Positions 25,118-35,104 of a stretch of 64,000 bases of DNA are shown one piece after another (the first letter of the stretch is position 1; each line of letters opens with the position of its first letter). The notes under the pieces are model-generated. The model was not told the DNA's origin. It worked only from the letters and a program-made list of their open reading frames with translations, and did not search any database. This DNA comes from Toxonevra muliebris. Lineage: Eukaryota; Arthropoda; Insecta; Diptera; Pallopteridae. The stretch spans positions 6,786,204-6,850,203 of the forward strand of contig OY829328.1 in NCBI GenBank assembly GCA_963691655.1, read 5' to 3'. The position numbers were made by a program, and so were the translations under genes.

Positions 25118-26265
25118 GCTTGCGTGGTTTTTGATACAGAATCAGAGAATTTCTCGAGAGCCATCGGGTAGAAAGAAAAAATGATTTGTCAACCTCCTTT
25201 ACCGAGTTACCTGTAATTGCCTGTAGCTAAAGAACTAAACATTTTAACTTAATGAAAAATTTAGCAGTTATTAAACTCATTGTGCCCCCAAAGTCGCTTG
25301 TAGTCGTGTATTTTGAACAGATTTTATGGAGGATTTTATGTGGCCGACTGTTACTTGAGGATATCTGATAGATCTGTTTATGATGTACGGCATATCAGCC
25401 GGACATTTCGACCAGGAATGCCTCGTAATAGCTCATAATGATTAGTGCCCAAATCGAAGGATTGAGGATGGCCAATTTATGATTGAAAGCTATTTAGCTA
25501 TTTCAATCTGCATACTGGGCTTCGGCTCATTATCCAGTTGGAAAACAAATTTTAAGCTTATTTCAGGAGCGATTAGACGCTAGCTTTTTATCACTATTAT
25601 TCTTTTATTAGCCCAAGTTATTGGTTTTCAGTTATAGTTTTAATTTTTTTTTAAAGAAATTTATCAAATTTTTCAGAAGATAAATGTAAATCGCTGTATA
25701 TTTTCGGTTACTTTCGCCGATTTCATGCAAGCTTATTATTAAACCTAATATTTCCACAGAATATTCTTTAGCTGCAATCATAATTTTTAATATTTAAATT
25801 GAAATATGTAGGTACCTAAATTCATTCCCTGCTATTTTACTTTTACTTTCAACACTACAACTATTTTTTAGCTTTCTACCTAATTCATTTTTCATGTCAC
25901 AAATCGTGCCTACATTTTTTATTACCCTGATGAAATCTTTATCTGATCCACAAAAGCACCGTTGAACAGCACAAAATTAAAAAAAAAAAAATTACTTATT
26001 TAGGGTGGTGTACTTTGTACAACAATATTTACATTTCTCTATTTAGAAATTAATAGACACACACCCATAGATATTTTAATATTTCCCATCATACCACAAT
26101 TTCAAATAATGGTGATGAGAATCTCAGTGACTGAAGTCATCAACATTTATTAAGAATTATTAATATTGGATGTTGCTCATTTTCATTGTTTTCTTGTTGT
26201 TGACGTTGGCTGTTTAGTACTTCCATATAATATTGTTGTCTAGATAAGTACATTAATAACTATGT
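25118..26265. other. No gene or element recognised
   Basis: AT-rich sequence without recognisable repeats or open frames. Confidence 0.4.
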
Positions 26266-26273
26266 AAGTATAT

Positions 26274-26434
26274 ACCCAGCGGTAAATGGAAGCACTAGAA
26301 TAGCGCTAAACAAGTGCTTGATTGCAAGCACTTAAGTGCACTACAAGCACATGTGTTCCATATAAATTTTAACATTGCATGCCCGAGGAGACAAGCACTT
26401 TGTAGTGCAGTACTTGTCTGAAAAACCGCTGGGT
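26274..26434. mobile_element. 161-bp MITE with perfect 8-bp duplication
   Basis: AAGTATAT is exact on both sides (26266-26273 and 26435-26442). The ends are the perfect inverted decamers ACCCAGCGGT and ACCGCTGGGT. The interior holds dyads of CAAGTGCTTG and AAGTGCACT type, so the single strand can fold extensively. An 8-bp duplication suggests hAT mobilisation, although the terminus lacks the usual CAG. Confidence 0.85.
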
Positions 26435-26442
26435 AAGTATAT

Positions 26443-27182
26443 GTATATGTGTTTACTTACACCTATAACACAAGCATCTCAACTCAGCCTAAAAGCCTAC
26501 TGTCATAATATCATAACTATTTAGGTGCTTTCAAAGCACATATACACAATATTTCACGGGGTCGTCTGTATAAATAATTAAATTCTTAATTATCTCTTAT
26601 CCCCAAAAGGCATACAGAAATATTTACAAGCATGACACTCGAATGAATATCCTTGCATATACAAACATATCTACTTATACTTGCATGCGAAGGAATTCAT
26701 ATTTGCTACTGAGTTTAGTTTATTAGCCTATTATCCTTTTATGAACTTTCTCCTTTATGTTAAATACCCTCACAAATAGTAGTTATTTTGGCTGGCATTT
26801 AATTAAATTTAATAATTCATTAGTTTAAACTCATATACATATGTATACTACAGTAGATACATTATGATTATTAAGTTGGGTGTTAATAAAAAAATTAATA
26901 TTCATTATTAAGTGTCGTCACATGTGCGAAAGATTTGATACAATTAATATCTAGGTAGGTACACTAGAGTTAGTTTTATTTTTATACTACTCTAAATTAC
27001 TTTTATGGGATTATGCATTTTATTATTATGCAGACATGTTTAGATTTTAATAAAAAAACCGAGATAAGTTGCTTTGGAAATGAACATTAGAATTAGTTTT
27101 AAATTTATCTGTTTCATATCGTTTGAAATTCACAGCTATTTTTATTATAATGTATTAATAATAACGCTGGACAGTATTTTTC
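26443..27182. other. No gene or element recognised
   Basis: AT-rich spacer between the 161-bp MITE and the hairpin downstream of the DUF1091 gene. Confidence 0.4.
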
Positions 27183-27185
27183 AGG

Positions 27186-27287
27186 CCCAAGATTCAAGGT
27201 AATCATTCCCAATGGAATTCTGACGTAATAAAAAATTCTGCACCCACCTTCAAACTTCCATTAAGAATGCCTATTGAGATTCTTGGG
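27186..27287. repeat. Imperfect hairpin downstream of the DUF1091 gene
   Basis: CCCAAGATTC at the left and GAATCTCAATAG...-type sequence read inverted from the right (CCCAAGAATC) form arms of about 32 bp that both end in AATGGAA. The structure starts about 100 bp past the stop codon of the 27384-28342 gene and could lie in its 3' untranslated region. It may be a small MITE; no duplication was identified. Confidence 0.5.
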
Positions 27288-27383
27288 TCGGGTAGAATCC
27301 CTAATTTCCTAAATCTATATAGTTCTAATATATATTTTCACAATTTTAAATTATACAATTACACGTAATAAAGCATTCGCATA

Positions 27384-28342
27384 TCATTTCCATTTATCAT
27401 AAACTTGAAAATTAACATTATAAATAGTACATAAAGCATTATATGTATACCATTTGGTATATAATGTATATTCACCCTGTGAAAATGGTACAAAGAACTG
27501 CGCATTTGATTCGTTGAAACGATAATGATTAATGATTATATCATGCTACACATAAATATAAATGAAAAAATAGAAAATATTAATTTACAAAATTTTAAAT
27601 AACTTAAATGATGTGGAAATTGTGCCGCATATAAAAACTTACATCATAAGGACATGAATGATTCAAATTACTATATTTGGCTAAACCCATAAGATTATAG
27701 AACATTTCAGCCACAGGATTACGACGCTTATTGCGAAAAAATGCACATCCATCAACTGAGACTGGGAATATTGGACCACCACGATCAAAGCCACGTCTTT
27801 TTATAAACATTTCAACCTTTAAGTAATATGTATAGTTTTCAAAATCATATGCGTATTGCTAATTACAATTAACAAAAATATTTTTTTTTATACAAAAATC
27901 ATTCATACTGTAGCGTTATTGATTTGCTTCTGGTAGACACGTATTCTTAAATTTATTTCGGTGACATCGCGATTTATTGCTTTCATTTGGCATATCTGAA
28001 ATTCAGCAATCTTTTTATCTATATCTTTACAGCTAATGCTACGAAGTTTGAAATATGTACCCTGTCAAATAGAAATTCAAGAATTCAGTTAAAAATATTG
28101 GAGTATTGAATAAATTGGACTCTGGTATTATTAAATGATTATAATTGGCAAATTGTGGATTATTATACACATTCTGGGATTATAAAAATTTCTAATAAAA
28201 TATTCCCAGATATACCGATTCAGAAATAATTACAGTTTACTTTCATTAATATATGTATGTATAATATTTTACATACATTTTCGACATTGCCGACCATTAG
28301 TGTTAATATTACAAGAAAATATATATTATTTTCACAAAACAT
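27384..28342 (-). CDS. Secreted DUF1091 (DM8) family protein, four exons
   Basis: Spliced from 28342-28277, 28061-27909, 27816-27643 and 27545-27384. All three introns (215, 92 and 97 bp) have GT...AG borders (GTATGT, GTATGA, GTAAGT donors) and phase 0. The product is 184 residues. Residues 1-22 form a signal peptide with hydrophobic core FLVILTLMVG. The mature part has the DUF1091 order: an INLRIRVYQK strand, PVSVDGCAFF, RRNPVAEMFY, then YSNLNHSCPYDHDIII and a late FSQGEY motif. Cysteines are at 33, 46, 97, 128 and 170. Length and motif order fit the family's usual 170-190 residues. The family consists of small secreted insect proteins of uncertain biochemistry; some relatives, I recall, are expressed in taste sensilla. 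The start is the only ATG giving a signal peptide in frame with a donor. Nothing in the coding sequence is broken. Confidence 0.9.
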
Positions 28343-28890
28343 ATTTAACTTTTAAAACTTCCAAGCTGTTTGTTTGATATCCAAAAAATTACTGATTTTT
28401 TGGAATAAAAAATTCACCCAATATTTTAAATTTAAAATCTAACTTTTCAAATAATTGCAACTAATTTGTTTTTAATGTGGTAAGCTATTTTGGAAGTTTA
28501 ATTTTGTGTTTATCATCAATATACAATTTGTTTACGAGCTGAAGGGGTAAAAGTTTAAAGGGTTTTTCGTTTTCTTTTTTTTTTTGTACATATTTTTGCC
28601 AAAGCTTTATTTAAAATAAATAGAAAAAAATTCGAAAATGTTGGATGGAGTCTAGTGCTAATTACAGTCGAAAGGGTAAAAGTCTAAAAAAAGAAAATTT
28701 CTTTAAAATTATCGTAATTTATGCTATCACTCTTGGGCTAGCAATCAATGCATCTCTCATTGTTACATTTTGAGTCAAATGCTAATCATTGATTTCGACC
28801 CTCAGCATTAAGGCACAATTAATATTTCCAAAACGCCAATTAGGAATGACATAACTAAAGAAAAACTCAACGACTTTAAACATATGACTC
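28343..28890. promoter_or_regulatory. Upstream region of the DUF1091 gene
   Basis: This stretch between the DUF1091 start codon and the mariner must hold the gene's promoter if the mariner insertion did not displace it. A direct repeat, GGGGTAAAAGTTTAAAG near 28544 and AGGGTAAAAGTCTAAAA near 28671, is the only structure noticed. No confident TATA or initiator could be picked. Confidence 0.25.
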
Positions 28891-28892
28891 TA

Positions 28893-30155
28893 CTTAGTCC
28901 TGCCATAAATTCTGTTACAAAATTTCAATTGCCTTTAAAACTTTAAAGTAATAGCACTGTTAGTTTTATTTTTTAGAATGTGTGCATCGTAGAGCATCAA
29001 AACCAAATCAGTTTGATTTCAGCTTTTGATTGATTACAATGAAGTAGGGTATCAAAGAGAACCGCAATGCGGTAATTGCCTTATACCAGTGCGGAAAAGT
29101 GCTGGTCAAATTTTCACATTACTGCAAAACCATGAAATATCAAAAATGTTTATTTATCGTCGAAGTGATAGTTTCTCTGAATCGTCACAAGAAGACTGGT
29201 CAAGAAGTGGACGTCCGCGCGCTGCCCGGGCCATTGTAGTATTAAAAGCTGTACGAGAACGAATTCGCAGAGATTCTCTTCGGAAACAGAAAATAATGTT
29301 CAGAAAGCTGGATATTTCCTCCAGATCCATGTCTAGACCTATTTGAGATAATCTGAATATGAAAGCTTTCCAGCGGTCGACTGAACATTTGTTAACATCT
29401 CGGTTGAAAAAAATTAGGCTTGAAAGAAGCAAACGACTCTTGCAGAGGCACGCGGGCAATGATCATAAAAATATTCTTTTCAGAAACGAAAAAATCTTTA
29501 ATGTGGAGGAAGTTTTCAACAAACAAAATGGTAAAATCTATGCTAAAACATCAAAAGAAGCAAAAAATGTTATTCCAAGGGTTCAGCGGGGTCATCACCC
29601 TGCATCAGTAATGGTTTGGTGGAGAGTCTCTCACAAAGATGTCACATCTCTTAATTTCTACGAAAAAGTGGTTCAAACTGGAGCTAAAGTGTACTAGCAA
29701 GATGTTTTAGAGGGTGTAGTAAAGGGTTTAACAAATACTCTATTCAAAGAAAGATGGGTATTCTAGCAGAATTCTGCTCCTGCGCACAAGGCTAAAACAA
29801 CAAAAGAGTGGCTAAGGTGCAGCTAAGCTGAAGATTGGCTCTCGGAAAACACAAATCTGAATATATTGGATTATTGTTTGTAGTCAGAATTAGAAGGCAT
29901 GGCCTGTAAAACACCACATCGAAATTTTGGAAGCCTCAAGAAAAGATTGATAGAAACTGTGCGTGTTTCTATAGCCAAATGGCCGGACAGTTTAAAGGCC
30001 TGTACAAAAGTAAAAGGTGATCGTTTCGAATGAGCTTTTTTTGTCGTATTTACAATTATATTATAAACAAATTAAAAATTGTTTAAGTACAAAAAGTTTT
30101 TACATTAACTTTGACAGCGTTTTAAACTTGTAATAAAACTTGTGGCAGGACTAAG
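28893..30155 (+). mobile_element. maT-type mariner transposon, full length, inactive
   Basis: TA lies at both borders (28891-28892 and 30156-30157). The ends are CTTAGTCCTGCCATAAATTC and, inverted, CTTAGTCCTGCCACAAGTTT, and the match extends for about 32 bp. Total length is 1263 bp, normal for mariners. The single coding region is a pseudogene (separate entry). It sits about 550 bp upstream of the start of the DUF1091 gene. Confidence 0.93.
29026..30033 (+). pseudogene. maT (DD37D) mariner transposase pseudogene
   Basis: One reading frame runs throughout without frameshift but has five stops: TGA 29344, TAG 29695, TAG 29764, TAA 29824 and TAG 29881. Recognisable family blocks include RSGRPRAAR (helix-turn-helix linker), KNILFRNEKIFNVEEVFNKQ, RVQRGHHPASVMVWW, QNSAPAHKAKTT and the C-terminal SIAKWPDSLKAC. 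In the first two catalytic blocks the aspartate is replaced by asparagine (FRNEKIF instead of SDEKIF; QNSAPAH instead of QDSAPAH); the third, LDY at 29869, is kept. Compared with the family, short in-frame gaps occur before AEDW and before ETVRVSIA, so the second-to-third spacing is 32 rather than 37 residues. The start codon is lost. Confidence 0.92.
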
Positions 30156-30431
30156 TATACACTTAACCAAAAATTGTACGTAAGGCCAATGAATTTTTTT
30201 ATTGTCATAATTAATTTTCTATGAATCTATACATAATTTCTCTAAGATTCCATGAACAGTACATTGAGATAGTGAATCTCATTTCATTGATTATATTTTC
30301 GTATAAATTTTTGTTTCTCCAAAATTATACTAATTTCAATGTAACTAGGTACAATAAACTTATTAATGTACGCTCAACCTTTATTTCTTAAGTTGAAGTT
30401 CGTTGTTCCAATGAATTTTGCATTTACTTAA

Positions 30432-30638
30432 CCCATTAAGTCCGAGAGCGAACTCGGTGAAAAACAAAAACTCTTTATCGTCACAAATTCAAACAGCAAA
30501 TGATATTATCAAATTTTCTTATTTTTCACGAAGGTTCTTTCTTCCCTTTAGAACAAGTGTGATAGCGATTACGCGTTCTGGTAACTTGTTTTATCTGCTT
30601 TAAAATATACTTCTTTTTTGTGCGTAGGACTTAATGAG
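30432..30638. mobile_element. TTAA-flanked, piggyBac-type MITE, 207 bp
   Basis: TTAA at 30428-30431 and 30639-30642 flanks ends CCCATTAAGTCC and, inverted, CTCATTAAGTCC (11/12). There is no coding capacity. Ends of the same style occur at 63383 and singly near 57325 (TTAACCCATTAACGCC), pointing to a family using TTAACYCAT termini. Confidence 0.65.
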
Positions 30639-30931
30639 TTAAGCACCGTTAATTTTCAGTCACTTTTTAAAATTTATGAAAACGATACACTGAACTCATG
30701 AATTGTTCGTTAGTTTTTTCAGAAATCTCGGCATCGTATGTATATGTTTTGTTCTTAATTAATGTATAGCGATTCATTACGTGCATGAATTTTCATAAAT
30801 TCAATGCAAAAATTTCATTGGATTTATTAAAAATTAAATTGGATCAATATAAAAAATTCGGTGCTTCTAACACACATTGCAAGATAAGGAGACTCTCTCT
30901 TTCTCTCTCTTCCTTTGCCATTCCCCGGCTA

Positions 30932-31272
30932 AAGGCTTTGGCACATAGAGTCCGTTGTGTACGTGAGAGCAAAGTACACAACTGACAACTACTATAAAAT
31001 ATATGAAATTGTAGGAAATGTGGCCCATTTACATCGTATACGTTGAAGTAACGTAAAAAGTTGGGCAATTCTCAACTTTACCGTACGTTGAGAGAGAGTT
31101 GAGTGTGTTGCAGCTATCAGCTGATTAATTTTGTATATGATGTTTATGATTTTGTATCCGTAGGCAACAAAATCTATGTATATGCTTTGTGTCACCTTTC
31201 TCCATCGCTTACTTCGTTTCAGTTGTATACTTCGCTCTCACTTACACAACAGACTCTATGTGCCAGAGCCTT
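30932..31272. mobile_element. 341-bp MITE with about 50-bp inverted ends
   Basis: The left arm AAGGCTTTGGCACATAGAG and on through GTTGTGTACGTGAGAGC, then AAAGTACACAACTGA, is matched from the right by AAGGCTCTGGCACATAGAG and so on, with about 46 of 51 positions identical. The two arms are far better preserved than the interior. Target duplication is unclear; both outer flanks show CTA nearby. Superfamily not assigned. Confidence 0.78.
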
Positions 31273-34200
31273 AAGACCTAACTGAACACATTCCATTAGC
31301 CCTTTTTAGACAACCTAACCAAACCTAACCCTTTTTATACTTCCAAACTTTATATTGGGAAGTTTCACCTGTTTTTTAATCTCATTTTCATTTTCTTTTT
31401 GCTTTCATAGTCCCAAAAATTCTATATAAAGTAGCTTTTGGAACACCTTCGCTTTAAAATGATTCACTGTAAATTTTTTGTTAAGCTTTTCATTGATTTT
31501 ATAAAATTGTACAACGCGCTCGCGGAGGATATGATGCTTCGATGGCATTTTTATGCAAACTATGATTGATTCTCAAAAACGAAACATACGAAAATAATTT
31601 AAGTATCCATGGTAACAAAAAAATCAGCGCCTGCTAACTCGATGTGATAGATTTCAAATTACGGTTGTTTAAAAAAAATTTTTTTTGTCATCGCCCATTA
31701 CTGCAGCAAAAAACTGTATAGATACGAGCGTAAATCATGCCCGTTATTTCAGAACATATGATACGTTAACACTCTTTCACACAGGCGTTTATGCTTGCAC
31801 CCGTGTGAACAGCCACTAAATCAATCAATCAAGATTTTTACTTTACGTGTAACTATAAATGATGAAGACAATTAAATATGAGTCCTGCTAGTCTCCGCAA
31901 ATGTAACGTGCTGGTTTTCAGTGTTTCAGACTTAAAAAAAATTTCAGCATTTTAGCTGGCTATATATATACATATTTCACTAGCTATTAAAATTTTTATT
32001 TTTTAACTTATTTTCAATAAAACATTGTTTCATTAATATCATCTTCTTTCAACATTTTCCACATTTTAGCTTGCATTATTTGACAACTACTAATGACAAT
32101 CACAGTTTCGAGTTTTTTTCCGTTTACATGTTTCAGATGTCAAAATAAAACGTGGGGGAAAGCAAAAACAACAAAACTGTCAACACAATCATTGCAAACT
32201 TCAAACATACCCCTCAAAATCTCAAAAATATGTAGTCTGCAACATTCAACAAAAGTTAAAGCAGGAGCAGAAGCAGTAGGTATCAAAAAAAGCAACAACG
32301 ACAGTAGCAGTAACAGTAATAGCAAAATCATCGCATCACGTGGCAATAAAGAAACGCCATAAATAACAAATACCGAATGACATTTTGTAAAATGTTATGA
32401 GGAGAGAGAAAGTGAGATGCAGAAGTGAACTGCCAAGGAAATATACGCATAAAATAAAAATACATAAAAACCCAGCAGGTTGCGGATAAATTAGAAAAAA
32501 ATATAAAATCTTAAAAGAAGAGAGTGAGAGAGAAAGAAAAGAAATGATAAAATAAAACCAACAAAGCAGCAAAAAAAAGCATGCTTTTAATTAAAAATTT
32601 TTATATTAAAAAAAAAAACAATTGAAACTTTTCTGCTCCTCTTTTGGTTTTTATTTCCTTGGAAATTTTTACCCCGTCCTTTTTGCTTACGAGCGTGTAT
32701 TCATATAGACGAGCATAAATAATCATCATTATTTTGCATCATTTTTATTATTATCATCGCCATTTTGAAAATCATCATTTGCAATCATGGAGCGCGTGTG
32801 TGTGTATCTTTTGTTCTTATTTTTGTTGTTGTTTTTAAGTGTTGTTATAAATTTTAAACTCATGCGTACTTTAATACTTAAGTTCCCCCATCTTTTCATT
32901 CATTTCCACTTATTTTCACCCCCTAGCTTTATTTTCTTCCCTCCACTTTCGCTTCCGGCGGCGCATCTGAATTTATGCTTTTGTTTATTGTCTCTACTTG
33001 CATAATTTCGCGTATGTCGTTTGCAAAAAATGTAAAGAAACACAAAAAATATCATACATATTTGAAATATTTGCCATACTTGTGTATTTCTGAGATTTCA
33101 TTGAAGTTTTTCTTTCTTTCTTTCAACATCACGCATACCCAAACTTCGTAGGATTTCAAAAATTTCATGAAAAAAAGTATTTGATTTTTACGAGTTGTGA
33201 ACTTTCATTCAGTTTAAACTAGACTTCATTTCAAGCAGTTTTTGCTGCTTATGTAAATAAGTGTAAAATTCTATTTTCTCATTATAAAAATCGTTGGTAA
33301 AGTGTCGCTGTGGGTATTACGGTATACAAAAATTAGATTATTAACAAGAAATTCTCGGCAATATTGTGATAGAGTTTTTGTTTCCCAGCCCAGCTATAAA
33401 TTAAAGTACTCAGTCGAAATGGTTCTAGTATGAACTGGATTCAAAAGAGCTCTTGTTCTTTATAGGAACCTCATACTTATTCAGTGAATGATTGAGTTTT
33501 AGAATCGAAAATAAAACCCAAAGTTCTAAAATGTTTCCAAGTTTTAAGAGCCAGCAAACGTTTTTCAGTTTCTGATGAAATTGTAAGACCCCGTCATATG
33601 AACTTTATATCCGCAAGATTTCCCATCGCCTAACCACTCTTTAAGCCCCAAACTTCAATATCGAATATTGAAAAAAATCGAAGGTGCCAATTTTACCACA
33701 AGATATGGGAAAGGTGGAACACCTCAATTTTTGAGATAAACAATTTACACGATAAAGGAAAAATGCACGCCGAACTCGAATCTCTGAGCAAAACTTCTTT
33801 ATCGGTACAACTTTTGTAGATAAATTAAGATGAAAATTAAAACAAAAAGAACATTTTGTTCATATTTGCACAACCTGCAGCACAAATTCCGAAGTTTTTA
33901 TTTAAAGAGGGTTTAAAGCTAGACATTTTTGCTATTTTAATATTCTTTTTTTTTAATGAAAACAATAATTTGTGGGCTTAGAGGTAAAACTCACTAAGAA
34001 CAGATTCAGCAATAGCTAAATAGTAAAAAAATAATCCCAATCAGAAATGCTTATGATGTTCGGTAATTCCTGGTTAGTTCCCGTCAGATGAAAACTGTCA
34101 CTTTTTTTATGGGAATAACGTCGAGTTTTATAAAAATTTGTAAGAAGAAAAATAGCATTTTGCCCCATTAAACTCCTTACCATAATGTTGATGCTACCTA

Positions 34201-35104
34201 CTCATCTAAACTCCTGTCGTATTTTTTTTTTTTGTATCACGTTGCTTTACTTATTGTCTCAACGTAATAATAGACGACGGCGCGTGCAACTTCAAATTCG
34301 CGCTATGTCGCTAATGCTAACTTCAAACTGTAAACGCCATATTGTCTGCCATATTTTTTCTTTGTTTTTGTTTTTTTTGGGTGCACTATACAGCAGCACA
34401 ACAACAACAAAAGCAATGAAAACAACTTGCTATGTAACTTTGTACCTCTGGATATATATTTGTGTAAATGTTTTTCTTTTTTAACAAAGTGTAAATTGTT
34501 TTAATACTTTTTAGCGCGCACTTTATGACGCCATCTTGTACGCCATATTGCACAATATCCACATCCTTACCAATGGTGTGTGTATGTGCATGTGTTTGAC
34601 AACACACGAACGACTTGTACGACACGTGTATAAAACGTTAAAATCTCAACTTTTACGACTTTCTCAATTGTCCTTCATGTCGTTGTTTCGCTATTGTTTT
34701 TTGTTGTTACTATTACTACTACATAGAAGTAGAAAAATGGAAAATTCTTTTCATATATTTTGATAACCGTAAAATTGTTTTTTATTTTCGTTTGCTTTCA
34801 GTTAAAGTGTAAGTAACTTTGTTGTTAAACTTGTTGTCATACATTTTCAAAATTGCAAATTGTCATGACGCACATAGTTGCTCATCGAATGTACCGACCT
34901 TCATATTTTGTGTATGCTTTAATCGAATTTGTTTCACTGTTGTCACATTGGTATGTTGGCTACGTTCAAACTTTCAAGTTCTCTTTAACTGTCAAATAAT
35001 GTTTTTCTTTTCTTCTAGCTTTTCCTTCTTCTTCCATTCATTTTCTTTATTCATTTCGTAATTATTTTATTTACCCCCCGTTGGTTAGTTTCAATGGTTG
35101 GGTA
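31273..35104. other. No gene established; possible exon near 32137
   Basis: At 32117-32137 the sequence TTTCCGTTTACATGTTTCAG is a good splice acceptor, followed by CA-rich, AACAACAAC-type sequence with scattered GAGA runs to about 32570, the texture of a fly 5' untranslated exon. No open frame has protein-like conservation. Elsewhere the stretch is AT-rich and featureless. Confidence 0.25.

Noticed and set aside
29154..29459. 101-codon minus-strand open frame
   Set aside because: Antisense to the mariner transposase relic, which has clear family motifs on the plus strand.
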